DNA of 64,000 nt from Rhizobium gallicum bv. gallicum R602sp. GTDB lineage: Bacteria; Pseudomonadota; Alphaproteobacteria; Rhizobiales; Rhizobiaceae. The first letter of the stretch is position 1. Each line of letters starts with the position of its first letter. Shown one piece after another: positions 53,691-63,528 of this stretch. Under the pieces are notes generated by a model, which had not been told where the DNA came from, did no database searches, and worked only from the letters and a program-made list of their open reading frames with translations. Both the position numbers and the translations under genes were made by a program. The stretch lies in contig NZ_CP006877.1 of assembly GCF_000816845.1 (NCBI RefSeq), positions 1,679,501 through 1,743,500 of the forward strand, in the 5' to 3' direction.

Positions 53691-54689
53691 TCAGACAACG
53701 GAACCAAAGAACCGAGCCGCGATGCTGGCGACTTCGTCGTGAATAGACCGCCGATCGATGCCGTCGGCATCCGTGAAAATGTCCGGTGCCAGTTTCCTGC
53801 CTTGAGGCGTCGGTTCCGGCATAAAAATGTAATGGTCAACTCCGCCTTTGAGAATATCCAGCCCAGCGCCCGGCAGAAGGCTGTGCAGCCAGCTGCAGCA
53901 CTCCTGCGCAGGCGCGATGGTATCCGCATCACCGCCGACAATTCGAACCGGCTTTGCGATCCGCTTCAAGCTTTCGGCCGAAAAACCCAACACCGAGCGG
54001 CCAGGCGCAAGGACGAGGGCAGCATCAAATCGAGGGTCGCTATAGTCCTTTGATCTGCGGCTCCACGACTCGCGAAAAACGGCGCTGCGCTCCAGCAGGG
54101 GAGATATGTGGTCCGCCAGATTGGGAAACTCCCTCGGTCCACGGTGCGGGCTCTTGATCGGGTTTGCAGATTCAAACTGGGAATAGGCCACGCGTGCGCC
54201 CATCAGCAACATAGCCGTGTAGGCACCGGCGGAAAAACCAGCGACGCAGGCGTGAGCGCTGATCATTCCGCCCAGTTGCGTTCGCCAGCTGCGATCGTCA
54301 AGCATTGCACTTATGTCGCTTGCCCGTTCCCAGAGGCAGAGGAAGCCTTCCGGTCTATGGGGTTCGGCACCGGTGTGGCCGTGATGATTGACCGCAAGGG
54401 CGACGAAGCCCTGCTGCGCCAGGCGATGGGCCAGCCATTCGAGACCGGCGGCAACTCCCCCGGTGCCATGAGAGAGCAGCACGAGGGGATGGGGCCTCGC
54501 TGCCGGTTTAAGAGCCGCGTCACGCGCAACAGGCTTCAGCCAAAACCAAGATGCGTCAGATACGGGCGTCTCGATTGCGCCGTCATCCGCAGGATACCAG
54601 GCCGCCCAGGAAAGAGGCCGGGGGCCGCTACCGTCCCAATTCGTCCTGTTCGCATCAAGGCAGAGGCCCTTTGCTAAGCCCACCGGCAT
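53691..54689 (-). CDS. Alpha/beta hydrolase
   Basis: The 332-residue protein has an alpha/beta hydrolase fold with PLVLLSHGTGGVAAGLEWLA (oxyanion region), the nucleophile elbow AGFSAGAYTAM (GxSxG), an acid in RIVGGDADTIAPAQE and a His in KGGVDHYIFMPEP. It resembles dienelactone-hydrolase or PAF-acetylhydrolase-like proteins. GGAG precedes the ATG. It is convergent with the kinase-like gene, 26 bases apart. Confidence 0.85.
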   Translation of the reverse strand: MPVGLAKGLCLDANRTNWDGSGPRPLSWAAWYPADDGAIETPVSDASWFWLKPVARDAALKPAARPHPLVLLSHGTGGVAAGLEWLAHRLAQQGFVALAVNHHGHTGAEPHRPEGFLCLWERASDISAMLDDRSWRTQLGGMISAHACVAGFSAGAYTAMLLMGARVAYSQFESANPIKSPHRGPREFPNLADHISPLLERSAVFRESWSRRSKDYSDPRFDAALVLAPGRSVLGFSAESLKRIAKPVRIVGGDADTIAPAQECCSWLHSLLPGAGLDILKGGVDHYIFMPEPTPQGRKLAPDIFTDADGIDRRSIHDEVASIAARFFGSVV

Positions 54690-54777
54690 CTCATTGCTCC
54701 AATTCGCCAGCTATCCCGTCGCGTCCTACTTTCGCAAGAAGATGGACCAAAGGCCATCCAGCGAGGCGAGGCGGTGC

Positions 54778-56022
54778 TTAGCTTCGTTTCGAAAACAGCG
54801 ATGCGAGACTTGGACGTGGAGAGGGCGGGTTTTTCAGGCGCGGCACGACCACGAGGCGTTTGACCTCGCCGCGCTTGAAGGCGGCAAGGAAGCGGCGGTA
54901 GTCCTTGAACGAAACGCATCCATTGGAATCGCCACGCTTGCCGAGCATGTAGGTGTGGGCGAGCAGGCCGACGCGACCGTGGATCTTCTGCGGGCCGCCG
55001 ACGGGATGGAGGCGGATCGCCTCGACGCCGTGGAACAGCGCTTCGCGCATGGCGAGGTCATAGGTGTGCGGCGGGGTTGGGCCGCGCATTTTCTTGTCGG
55101 CGTAGCGCGGCTTGTCGCGCATGCCGCCGAGGCCGGAATGGGCTTCGAGCTTTTCGCCGTTCGGCAGATAGACGATGCTGGCCTCGATATCGTAGATCGC
55201 CACCCCATTGCGGGCGCTCGGCATCAAGGCCGGCTTGGCGAATGCCGGCATCTCCTCGTCGTCATCTTCCGTTCGCGCATAGGCAAGAGCCGGTCCGGCT
55301 TCGGGCGCGTCGATCTTCGGCTTGCCGGGGCGTGCCATCGGAAGCGGAATATCGGTGCCAGGCGCCAGAACGAGGCCGAAAGGCTCGTCGGACGTAGCCG
55401 TTTCGGCAGAGGCGGTTTCGACAGGAGCAACGGCCGGTATGGGCCGGGCGGAAGGAAGCGTTGCCGCAAGCGCGAGGCTTGACGCCGGTTCAACCGGCTT
55501 GGCGGAGGCGGTCCGGATCGAATAATCAGCTGCCGGAAGGGTCGCATGCGCGGTAACCGCCACAACAGGTGCGGCGCTTGCAAGCACCAGCGCCTGCTGC
55601 TTCAGCGCTGCGGCCATCGCCGCGCTGTTGTTGCGCATGGCAAGCAGTGACAGGCCGCGGCGCTGCAAGAGGGCGACCATATCCTTCGAGGATTTCGGCG
55701 AGAGTTCGGCAACCATGCGGTCCGAAACCGTCGTCTTGCCCGGAAGGCGCGAGAACTTGCCGACGCGGATCAGCGGGTGCGCAGGCGTGCCAACATGTGC
55801 AACCGGCTTTCGGACGATCGCGACATCGGCGATCGTCGCAGCTGCGGGTTGCGGCAAGGCGGAGGTGTGCATAGCCGCGACAGAGGCAATCGTCCAGGCC
55901 GACAAAGTGACCGCGATACCAATTGCAGCAATTCCGGATATCAGCCGGAGGGGTTTGGCTGAGCGAAAAAAAGCCCAGCCGAAAGGGTTGACGCTTTCAT
56001 GCGCCTCAACAGCAAACGCCAT
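54778..56022 (-). CDS. DUF2778 (Tlde1-like) membrane-anchored protein
   Basis: The 414-residue protein has an N-terminal membrane helix (LISGIAAIGIAVTLSAWTIASVAAM), a long Ala/Pro-rich periplasmic linker and a C-terminal domain of about 150 residues with HSGLGGMRDKP, THTY-like LLAHTYMLGKRGDSNGCVSFKDY. The His and Cys of the GDSNGCVSF block are the catalytic residues of an L,D-transpeptidase-like fold. It probably acts on peptidoglycan in the periplasm. Confidence 0.85.
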   Translation of the reverse strand: MAFAVEAHESVNPFGWAFFRSAKPLRLISGIAAIGIAVTLSAWTIASVAAMHTSALPQPAAATIADVAIVRKPVAHVGTPAHPLIRVGKFSRLPGKTTVSDRMVAELSPKSSKDMVALLQRRGLSLLAMRNNSAAMAAALKQQALVLASAAPVVAVTAHATLPAADYSIRTASAKPVEPASSLALAATLPSARPIPAVAPVETASAETATSDEPFGLVLAPGTDIPLPMARPGKPKIDAPEAGPALAYARTEDDDEEMPAFAKPALMPSARNGVAIYDIEASIVYLPNGEKLEAHSGLGGMRDKPRYADKKMRGPTPPHTYDLAMREALFHGVEAIRLHPVGGPQKIHGRVGLLAHTYMLGKRGDSNGCVSFKDYRRFLAAFKRGEVKRLVVVPRLKNPPSPRPSLASLFSKRS

Positions 56023-56302
56023 ACTACTCGGTTTCCCAACGCGTCACATTACCGGCGGCTTACGCGGAACGCCCTCGCCGGAGCCGGTAATGAAGCAAGA
56101 GGGCCAAAATGAGGCCCGATGCGACTTGCCGACTACCGAGAAGCATGACGCACTATGGTAACTAATTCCTTTACGGGATTATCTGGCTGGCCGAAATGGC
56201 CCGGTTTGCCGGTTTTCGCGATGCGGGAACAATGAAGCTGGCGCCGTCGCCAGCGAGCCTCATCGCCTTTGAATGAACGCGTTTGCCTTGCAAGGCGTGC
56301 CT

Positions 56303-58138
56303 TTATGTCCGCTCCATGACGTAGCTGCCCGGTGCTTCCTCGATAGCGTTGAGCGCCGTGCCGCCGGGTTTGCGCGCGGGCACGCGTTCAGCGTCCTTGG
56401 CTTCGATCCAAGCGTGCCAGTGCGGCCACCAGGAGCCGGGGTTTTCCTCGGCTTTGGCAAGCCAGGTATCGTAATCGCCCCTGGTTGGGCCGCCGGTCCA
56501 GAACTGGTATTTCTTCTTGTCGGGCGGGTTGACGACGCCGGCGATATGGCCGGAGCCGGCCAGCACGAAATCGACTTTTCCGCCGAAGAACTGGCTGCCG
56601 AGGAAGACCGAATTCGCAGGAGCGATATGGTCTTCGCGTGTCGCCAGATTGTAGACCGGGATCTTCACGTCTTTCAGCGATACGGTCTTGCCGCCAAGCA
56701 TCATTTCGCCGGCGGTGAGCGCGTTCCTGAGATAGCAGTTACGCAGGTAGAAGGCGTGGTTGGCGGCCGCCATGCGGGTGGAATCGGCATTCCAGAAGAG
56801 TAGGTCGAAGGGCATCGGCATTTCGCCCTTCAGGTAGTTGTTGACGAAATAGGGCCAGATCAGCTCGGAAGCACGCAGCATGTTGAAGGCGGTTGCCATC
56901 TTCGAGCCGTCGAGATAGCCGGTCGCCTGCATATGCTCCTCGAGTGCTTGCAGCTGCTCCTCGTCGACGAAAACCTTGAGGTCGCCAGCATGGGTGAAGT
57001 CGACCTGGGTGGTGAACAGCGTCGCCGTCTTGATGCGCTTGTTCTTCTCCTTGGCGTGCAGCGCCAGTGTTGCCGCAAGAAGCGTGCCGCCGACGCAATA
57101 GCCGACGCTATTCACATCCTTTTCATCGGTGGCTTTCTCGATCGTTTCCAGCGCGAAATCGATGCCCTCGCGGGCATAGGCCGTCCAATCCTTTCCGGCA
57201 TGGCGGGCATCAGGGTTCACCCATGAGATGACGAAGACGGTATGGCCCTGGTCGACGCACCATTTAATGAAGGATTTCTGCGGGTTGAGGTCAAGAATAT
57301 AGAATTTGTTGATCCACGGCGGGCAGATGAGGAGAGGGCGTTTCAGCACCGTATCGGTGGACGACTCGTACTGGATGATCTGGCAGATGTCGTTCTGCGC
57401 GATCACCTTGCCGGGGGTGAGCGCCATGTCCCGGCCGACGGCGAATTTAGTCATGTCGGTTTGGCGCAATTTCAGGTCGCCGCCGCCGGCCGCGATGTCC
57501 TCTGCCAGCATCTTCATGCCGCGCACCAGGTTCTCGCCGCTGGTTGCGATCGTTTCGCGGTAGAGCTGCGGGTTGGTGGCGACAAAATTGCTCGGCGAAA
57601 GGGCAGCAGTGATCTGCTTCACGTAGAAGCTCGCCTTATGCCTCGTATGCTCGTCGAGCCCCTCGGTCTGGGCGACGATTTTCTCTGCCCAGTCGGCGGT
57701 GATGAAATAGACCTGACGCAGGAAATCGAAGAAGGGGTTTTTCTGCCAGTCGGCGTCGGAAAAGCGCTTGTCCTTGCGCTCCGGCTCGGGTTCGCCGGCC
57801 TCGCCCTGCAACCGTTGCATCGAGCGCATCCAGACGGCGAAATAGCTGCTCATCAGCTGTGTTTGCGCCTCGAAAGTCCGGCGCGGATCGGACATCCAGT
57901 ATTCAGTGACCTTGGAGAGCGTCTTGACCATGTCGGTCATCGGCGCGGCGAGCCGGTCGTTGATTTCCCCGCTCTTGCGCGGCGCAAGCCAGACGGAGGC
58001 CGCCTTCCCGAGGTTTTCCAGGGCGCGGGCAATGTTCACCGCCATCGCCTCCGGATCCTTCAACACGTAAGGATCGAGATTCGGTTCGAAACCCGGGGAT
58101 TTCGTCTTCCCGCCATTTTCCTGCTTGCTGTCGGTCAC
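56303..58138 (-). CDS. phaC: Class I poly(3-hydroxyalkanoate) synthase PhaC
   Basis: The 611-residue enzyme polymerises (R)-3-hydroxyacyl-CoA into storage polyester. It has the lipase-like box GYCVGGTLLA with the catalytic Cys, the Asp in ATREDHIAP and the His in GSGHIAGVVNPP. PPWINKFYILDLNPQKSFIKW is a conserved synthase stretch. The GTG at 58138 follows GGAGGAG by four bases and is preferred over the frame extension to 58171. It reads away from the gene at 58293. Confidence 0.95.
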   Translation of the reverse strand: MTDSKQENGGKTKSPGFEPNLDPYVLKDPEAMAVNIARALENLGKAASVWLAPRKSGEINDRLAAPMTDMVKTLSKVTEYWMSDPRRTFEAQTQLMSSYFAVWMRSMQRLQGEAGEPEPERKDKRFSDADWQKNPFFDFLRQVYFITADWAEKIVAQTEGLDEHTRHKASFYVKQITAALSPSNFVATNPQLYRETIATSGENLVRGMKMLAEDIAAGGGDLKLRQTDMTKFAVGRDMALTPGKVIAQNDICQIIQYESSTDTVLKRPLLICPPWINKFYILDLNPQKSFIKWCVDQGHTVFVISWVNPDARHAGKDWTAYAREGIDFALETIEKATDEKDVNSVGYCVGGTLLAATLALHAKEKNKRIKTATLFTTQVDFTHAGDLKVFVDEEQLQALEEHMQATGYLDGSKMATAFNMLRASELIWPYFVNNYLKGEMPMPFDLLFWNADSTRMAAANHAFYLRNCYLRNALTAGEMMLGGKTVSLKDVKIPVYNLATREDHIAPANSVFLGSQFFGGKVDFVLAGSGHIAGVVNPPDKKKYQFWTGGPTRGDYDTWLAKAEENPGSWWPHWHAWIEAKDAERVPARKPGGTALNAIEEAPGSYVMERT

Positions 58139-58292
58139 GCGTCTCCTCCGGCGGCAGCAATCCTCTTGCAAATCTTGTTGTACATCGTCCCGGATCGAGA
58201 AAACAAGTTCAACGCAAGCGCACTCGTGCTATTGCTTTGTTGCTGCGACAAATTTAACAGTCGCTGAGGCTTCAGGATTTGGAAGATCTGGC

Positions 58293-58709
58293 ATGACGAC
58301 GAACGGCATCTTAGGCATCGCACTCGCAACCCGCATGGCACTCGCTGCCGCGGCCGCAGCGATGACGCTTGCTGGATGCGCCTACACGCCGGAGCAGAAG
58401 GCGGCCGCTGCGGCGCGGCGCGCGCCTCCGACCGCTGTCGTCATGACGCCCACCAAGGGCGAGGAGCCGGCACAAAGCAGCCTTGCCCATTATCCGGATG
58501 GCTATCCGAGCTTCGGCGCGCCGCTGACGGCAGCAAATGCCCAAATGAGCAACGAGGAAGCCGCAAGCTTGGGACAGAAGCTTTCGGGACTCCGCGTCCA
58601 GCGCAAGGCAGGCACGATTTCGGAAGCCGAATATCAGCGGCGCGTGGCCGAATATCGCAAGCTTGCCGCCGAGCACGGCACAGAAGCGCTCTCTGCAATC
58701 GGCAATTAA
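58293..58709 (+). CDS. Small lipoprotein of unknown function
   Basis: The 138-residue protein (ATG 58293) has a signal peptide ending in the lipobox LAGC, a Pro/Ala linker and a C-terminal helix-rich part (GQKLSGLRVQRKAGTISEAEYQRRVAEYRKLAAEHG), whose EAEYQRR pattern resembles SHOCT-like regions. No function recognised. It is divergent from phaC, with about 155 bases between, so the two promoters share the gap. Confidence 0.75.
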   Translation: MTTNGILGIALATRMALAAAAAAMTLAGCAYTPEQKAAAAARRAPPTAVVMTPTKGEEPAQSSLAHYPDGYPSFGAPLTAANAQMSNEEAASLGQKLSGLRVQRKAGTISEAEYQRRVAEYRKLAAEHGTEALSAIGN

Positions 58710-58931
58710 GCCTTGCCTTTCAGGCGATTTGGACGCAAAGCCTTCCGCAGCTGGCGGGAGACGCAATTTTCCCGATAATCCGCGTCTGTCGTGGCCTTTC
58801 GTCAAAGAATCGCCGCGGGACGAAAGTCTGATGAATACGGCGTTTGCGATTGTGAAGTTCGTGTCGCAGGCAGCCGGGAACAAGCGAGCTTCGAGCGCGG
58901 TCATGGTGGCCGCATTTCCATGGGGAAAGAG

Positions 58932-60149
58932 ATGGAAGAATTTCACAAAGTCCGGCGTTTGCCGCCTTACGTTTTCGAACAGGTCAACCGTTTGAAAGCG
59001 AGCGCGCGAGCGGGCGGCGCCGATATCATCGATCTCGGCATGGGAAATCCGGATCTCCCCACTCCAAAGGCGATCGTCGACAAACTGTGCGAGGTCGTCC
59101 AGGATCCGCGCACGCATCGCTATTCCTCCTCCAAGGGCATTCCCGGCCTTCGCCGGGCACAGGCCGCCTATTACGCCCGCCGTTTCGGCGTGAAGCTCAA
59201 TCCCGATACGCAGGTCGTCGCGACCCTCGGCTCGAAGGAAGGCTTTGCCAACATGGCGCAGGCGATCACAGCGCCGGGCGACGTCGTTCTCTGCCCGAAC
59301 CCGACCTATCCGATCCACGCCTTCGGCTTCTTGATGGCGGGAGGTGTGATCCGTTCGATCCCGGTCGAGCCGGACGAGAACTTCTTCCAGCCGTTGGAGC
59401 GGGCCGTGCGCCACTCGATCCCGAAGCCCTTGGCGCTGGTCCTCAACTATCCGTCCAACCCGACGGCGCTTGTCGCGACGCTCGATTTCTACAAGGATGT
59501 CGTTGCCTTCGCGAAGAAGCACGACATCATCGTGCTGTCGGACCTCGCCTATTCGGAAATCTACTTCGATGGCGAGCCGCCGCCGTCCGTCCTGCAGGTT
59601 CCTGGCGCCATCGATGTCACCGTCGAGTTCACCTCGATGTCGAAGACCTTCTCGATGCCCGGCTGGCGCATGGGTTTTGCGGTTGGCAACGAGCGGCTGA
59701 TCGCGGCCCTGACGCGCGTCAAGTCCTACCTCGACTACGGCGCCTTCACGCCGATCCAGGTAGCGGCGACGCATGCGCTGAATGGTGACGGTTCCGACAT
59801 CGCGGAAGTCCGCAACGTCTACAAGCGCCGCCGCGACGTGATGGTCGAGAGCTTCGGCAAGGCCGGTTTCGACGTGCCCCCGCCGGCAGCCACGATGTTT
59901 GCGTGGGCGAAGATCCCGGAAAAGTTCCGTCATCTCGGTTCGCTGGAATTCTCCAAGCTGCTCGTCGAAAAGGCCGATGTCGCGGTCGCACCGGGCGTCG
60001 GCTTCGGCGAGCAGGGCGATGATTACGTGCGTCTGGCGCTCGTGGAGAACGAGCATCGCATCCGCCAGGCCGCCCGCAACATCAAGAAGTTCCTGTCGAC
60101 GGCCGACGAGACGATGCACAACGTCATCTCGCTCAACGCGCACCGTTGA
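58932..60149 (+). CDS. Class I/II aminotransferase (AlaC/LL-DAP-aminotransferase-like)
   Basis: The 405-residue PLP enzyme starts MEEFHKVRRLPPYVFEQVNR, typical of the AlaC group. It has IIDLGMGNPDLPTP, NYPSNPTA, SDLAYSEIYFDG and the PLP-binding Lys in SMSKTFSMPGWRMGF. GGGGA precedes the ATG at 58932 by five bases; an upstream ATG at 58920 is possible. Likely substrates are alanine/glutamate or related pairs. It precedes hom, but a terminator hairpin separates them. Confidence 0.9.
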   Translation: MEEFHKVRRLPPYVFEQVNRLKASARAGGADIIDLGMGNPDLPTPKAIVDKLCEVVQDPRTHRYSSSKGIPGLRRAQAAYYARRFGVKLNPDTQVVATLGSKEGFANMAQAITAPGDVVLCPNPTYPIHAFGFLMAGGVIRSIPVEPDENFFQPLERAVRHSIPKPLALVLNYPSNPTALVATLDFYKDVVAFAKKHDIIVLSDLAYSEIYFDGEPPPSVLQVPGAIDVTVEFTSMSKTFSMPGWRMGFAVGNERLIAALTRVKSYLDYGAFTPIQVAATHALNGDGSDIAEVRNVYKRRRDVMVESFGKAGFDVPPPAATMFAWAKIPEKFRHLGSLEFSKLLVEKADVAVAPGVGFGEQGDDYVRLALVENEHRIRQAARNIKKFLSTADETMHNVISLNAHR

Positions 60150-60166
60150 TATCTTCACACCTCAAC

Positions 60167-60190
60167 GGCAGCCGCTTTTTGGCGGCTGCC
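60167..60190 (+). terminator. Rho-independent terminator after the aminotransferase gene
   Basis: A 9-base stem GGCAGCCGC / GCGGCTGCC around TTTTTG lies 17 bases past the stop. No long T run follows on the + strand, so termination may be partial and allow read-through into hom. Confidence 0.65.
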
Positions 60191-60216
60191 TCTCATAAAA
60201 CACGCAGGATCGTTCC

Positions 60217-61539
60217 ATGACAGACGCCCTCAAAATCGGCATTGCGGGCCTTGGCACCGTTGGTGCTTCGCTCGTCCGTATCATTCAGAGCCGCAGCAAC
60301 GAGCTTGCTGCCACATGCGGGCGGCCGATCCTGATTACGGGCGTTTCGGCTCGCGACAAGACCAAGGACCGCGGCCTTCATCTTGCCGGCGTCGAGTGGT
60401 TCGACCGGCCGGAAGACCTGGCTGAAAAAGGAGACATCGACGTTTTCGTCGAACTCATCGGCGGCGCCAACGGCCCGGCCAACGGTTCGGTGCGCGCCGC
60501 TCTCGAACGTGGTATCCATGTGGTGACGGCCAACAAGGCGCTGCTTGCCTATCACGGCGTCGAACTGGCGATGATCGCGGAAGAAAAGGGCACGCTGCTG
60601 AATTTCGAAGCGGCCGTGGCCGGCGGTATTCCCGTCATCAAGGCGCTGCGTGAATCGCTGACAGGCAACACGATTTCGCGCATCTACGGCATCATGAACG
60701 GAACCTGCAACTACATCCTGACCAAGATGGAGAAGGAGGGCCTCTCCTTTGCAGATTGCCTGAAGGAAGCACAGCGTCTCGGCTACGCTGAAGCCGATCC
60801 GGCCTTCGACATCGAGGGCAATGATACGGCGCACAAGCTCTCGATCCTGACGACGCTTGCCTTCGGCAATCAGATCGCTGCTGACGACATCTACCTCGAA
60901 GGCATAACGAATATTTCGATCGAGGATATCCATGCGGCGGCCGAGCTCGGCTACCGCATCAAGCTGCTCGGCGTCGCACAGCGCACCGAGACCGGCATCG
61001 AACAGCGCGTGCACCCGACCATGGTGCCTGTCGATTCGGTCATCGCCCAGGTGGACGGCGTCACCAATGCTGTGGCGATCGAGTCCGATATTCTCGGCGA
61101 ACTGCTGATGGTTGGCCCGGGTGCCGGCGGCAATGCGACTGCATCCTCGGTGCTTGGCGATATTGCCGACATCGCCAAGAGCCAGCCTGGCGCGCAGCGC
61201 GTACCGGTTCTCGGCCATCCGGCAAAGGCGTTGGAGCCCTATCGCAAGGCCCGCATGAAGAGCCATGAAGGCGGCTATTTCATCCGCCTGACGGTGCTTG
61301 ACCGCACCGGCGTTTTTGCAAGCGTCGCGACGCGCATGGCGGAAAACCACATTTCACTGGAATCCATTGTGCAGCGGTCGCAGCAGCACCTGGCGCCGTC
61401 GCACCACCAGACGATCATCCTCGTCACCCATGCGACGATGGAGGATTCCGTGCGCAAGGCCGTTACTGCTATCAAGGGCGAGGGCTACCTCGTCGGCGAA
61501 CCGCAGGTGATCCGCATCGAGCGTCCCAAAGAAGATTGA
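60217..61539 (+). CDS. hom: Homoserine dehydrogenase
   Basis: The 440-residue enzyme converts aspartate semialdehyde to homoserine for Met and Thr synthesis. It has the NAD(P)-binding GIAGLGTVGASLVRII, TANKALLAYHG, FEAAVAGGIPVIKALRESL, IMNGTCNYIL and the catalytic DIEGNDTAHKLSIL. A C-terminal ACT domain (about 355-430; YFIRLTVLDRTGVFASVATRM) gives allosteric control by threonine. Confidence 0.97.
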   Translation: MTDALKIGIAGLGTVGASLVRIIQSRSNELAATCGRPILITGVSARDKTKDRGLHLAGVEWFDRPEDLAEKGDIDVFVELIGGANGPANGSVRAALERGIHVVTANKALLAYHGVELAMIAEEKGTLLNFEAAVAGGIPVIKALRESLTGNTISRIYGIMNGTCNYILTKMEKEGLSFADCLKEAQRLGYAEADPAFDIEGNDTAHKLSILTTLAFGNQIAADDIYLEGITNISIEDIHAAAELGYRIKLLGVAQRTETGIEQRVHPTMVPVDSVIAQVDGVTNAVAIESDILGELLMVGPGAGGNATASSVLGDIADIAKSQPGAQRVPVLGHPAKALEPYRKARMKSHEGGYFIRLTVLDRTGVFASVATRMAENHISLESIVQRSQQHLAPSHHQTIILVTHATMEDSVRKAVTAIKGEGYLVGEPQVIRIERPKED

Positions 61540-61692
61540 CAACCCGTCTTCCTTAAAAGAACTGGTGAGCGAGGCGGCCGGGGCAGTCTCGTCCACAGCT
61601 AACATGCGCCTTGGCGTCCAAAATCGTTGTGTGCTCCACCAAAGCCACATAAATCTGCCCACAGCGCTCCGGTCCCGGGGCGGTGACAAGCG

Positions 61693-63516
61693 ATGGGCGA
61701 TCAGAGGGGCGTTGTGGATATTGCCGCCGATCCGGTACAGCGGGCATTCCTGGGGGTGGAGAAATCCGTCCTCGATAACCGCTGGGTGTCGCGTCTGGAT
61801 CAGGCGGGACAGAACCGCGCGCTTGCCATAGCCCAGGTGCACGGCCTGCCGGATTTGATTGCCCGCGTGCTTGCCGGGCGTGGGGTCGGGGTCGACGAGG
61901 CCCTGGAATTTCTCGATCCGACGATCCGCAGTTTAATGCCTGATCCCTATACGCTGACGGATTGCGAGAAGGCGGCCAGACGCCTGGTCGGGGCGATCCG
62001 GCGCGGCGAGAACGTTGCGATCTTCGGCGACTATGACGTCGATGGCGCGGCTTCCTCGGCGCTGATGTATCGTTTCCTCACGCATTTTGGCGTGAAGGCC
62101 AATATCTATATTCCCGATCGCATCTTCGAAGGCTACGGGCCCAATCCGGCGGCGATCAATCAGCTGATCGACAACGGCGCGCAGCTGATCGTGACGGTCG
62201 ATTGTGGCTCGACCAGCCACGAAGCTCTGGGGGCTGCCGAAAAGCGGAATATCGACGTCGTCGTCGTCGATCACCACCAGGTGACACATGATCTGCCGCA
62301 CTGCCATGCTCTGGTGAACCCGAACCGCGAGGACGATCTTTCGGGGCAGGGGCATCTCTGCGCTGCGGGTGTCGTCTTCCTGGTGCTAGTCGCGGCGCTG
62401 AGGCTGCTTCGCGAGGCGGGCGACAAGCGAATTCCAAAGGTCGACTTGCTGCAATGGCTGGACATCGTGGCGCTGGCGACGGTCTGCGATGTCGTGCCGC
62501 TCAAGGGGCTGAACCGGGCCTATGTCGTCAAGGGCCTGGTCGCCGCGCGCCACCAGAGCAATGCCGGGCTCACGGCACTTTTTCGCAAGGCAGGCCTTTC
62601 CGGGCCGGTGACGCCCTATCATTTCGGCTTCCTCATCGGTCCGCGTATCAATGCTGGCGGCCGCATCGGCGACGCGGCACTTGGCAGCAGGCTTCTGACG
62701 CTTGACGATACCGGCGAGGCGGAGGTCATCGCCCAGCGGCTGGACGAGCTCAACCGCGAGCGCCAGGCGATGGAAGCGGCGATGCTGCAGGAGGCCGAGG
62801 CGGAGGCGCTTGCCGAGTATGGAGACGGCGAGGGCGCTTCGGTGATCGTCACCGCACGGGACAAGTGGCATCCGGGCATCGTCGGCCTGCTGGCTGCGCG
62901 GCTGAAGGAGAAATTCAAGCGTCCGGCCTTCGCCATCGCCTTCGACCCGTCGGGCCGCGGAACGGGCTCCGGCCGCTCGATCAACGGTTTCGACATGGGA
63001 AGGATGGTGCGCGCGGCGGTCGACGAAGGCCTGCTCCTGAAGGGGGGCGGTCACGCGATGGCTGCGGGCTTGACCGTCGAGCGCGAAAAGCTCGGAGCCT
63101 TGCGCAACTTCTTCACAGAACGTGCCGGAAAAACCGTGGCGGCATTGGTCGCCAACGAAACGCTGAAGATCGACGGTGCGATCGGCGCCAGCGGCGCCAC
63201 GATCGAATTGATCGACCGGCTGGAAACGGCCGGGCCCTACGGCTCGGGGCATTCGCAGCCGATCTTCGCAGTGCCCGCGCATCGCCTGCGCGACGCGCGG
63301 TTGGTCGGCGATAGACATGTGAAGGTAACGCTTGAGGCGATGGACGGCTCGCGCCTCGACGGCATCGCTTTTCGGGCCGCGGACACCTCGCTTGGCAACC
63401 TCCTGCTCAATTCCCGCGGGGCGAACCTGCATGTCGCGGGAATGCTGGGCGCCGAGCATTATCAGGGTGCGCGACGCATCCAGCTGCGTGTCTGCGACGC
63501 GGCGCCGGCGCGGTAG
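61693..63516 (+). CDS. recJ: Single-stranded-DNA-specific exonuclease RecJ
   Basis: The 607-residue 5'-3' exonuclease has the DHH-family metal motifs FGDYDVDGAASSA, VDCGSTSHEAL, VVVDHHQV and ALVNPNRED, followed by DHHA1 with GGGHAMAAGLTVE and an OB-fold tail (HVKVTLEAMDGSRLDGIAFR). It acts in recombination and mismatch repair. The ATG at 61693 is the first plausible start after hom; 153 bases separate them. Confidence 0.95.
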   Translation: MGDQRGVVDIAADPVQRAFLGVEKSVLDNRWVSRLDQAGQNRALAIAQVHGLPDLIARVLAGRGVGVDEALEFLDPTIRSLMPDPYTLTDCEKAARRLVGAIRRGENVAIFGDYDVDGAASSALMYRFLTHFGVKANIYIPDRIFEGYGPNPAAINQLIDNGAQLIVTVDCGSTSHEALGAAEKRNIDVVVVDHHQVTHDLPHCHALVNPNREDDLSGQGHLCAAGVVFLVLVAALRLLREAGDKRIPKVDLLQWLDIVALATVCDVVPLKGLNRAYVVKGLVAARHQSNAGLTALFRKAGLSGPVTPYHFGFLIGPRINAGGRIGDAALGSRLLTLDDTGEAEVIAQRLDELNRERQAMEAAMLQEAEAEALAEYGDGEGASVIVTARDKWHPGIVGLLAARLKEKFKRPAFAIAFDPSGRGTGSGRSINGFDMGRMVRAAVDEGLLLKGGGHAMAAGLTVEREKLGALRNFFTERAGKTVAALVANETLKIDGAIGASGATIELIDRLETAGPYGSGHSQPIFAVPAHRLRDARLVGDRHVKVTLEAMDGSRLDGIAFRAADTSLGNLLLNSRGANLHVAGMLGAEHYQGARRIQLRVCDAAPAR

Positions 63517-63528
63517 TTACCGAGCAAG

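Noticed and set aside
61540..61692. Possible missing glpX between hom and recJ
   Set aside because: Some relatives may have glpX here (uncertain memory); the 153-base gap shows no glpX fragment that I can recognise.
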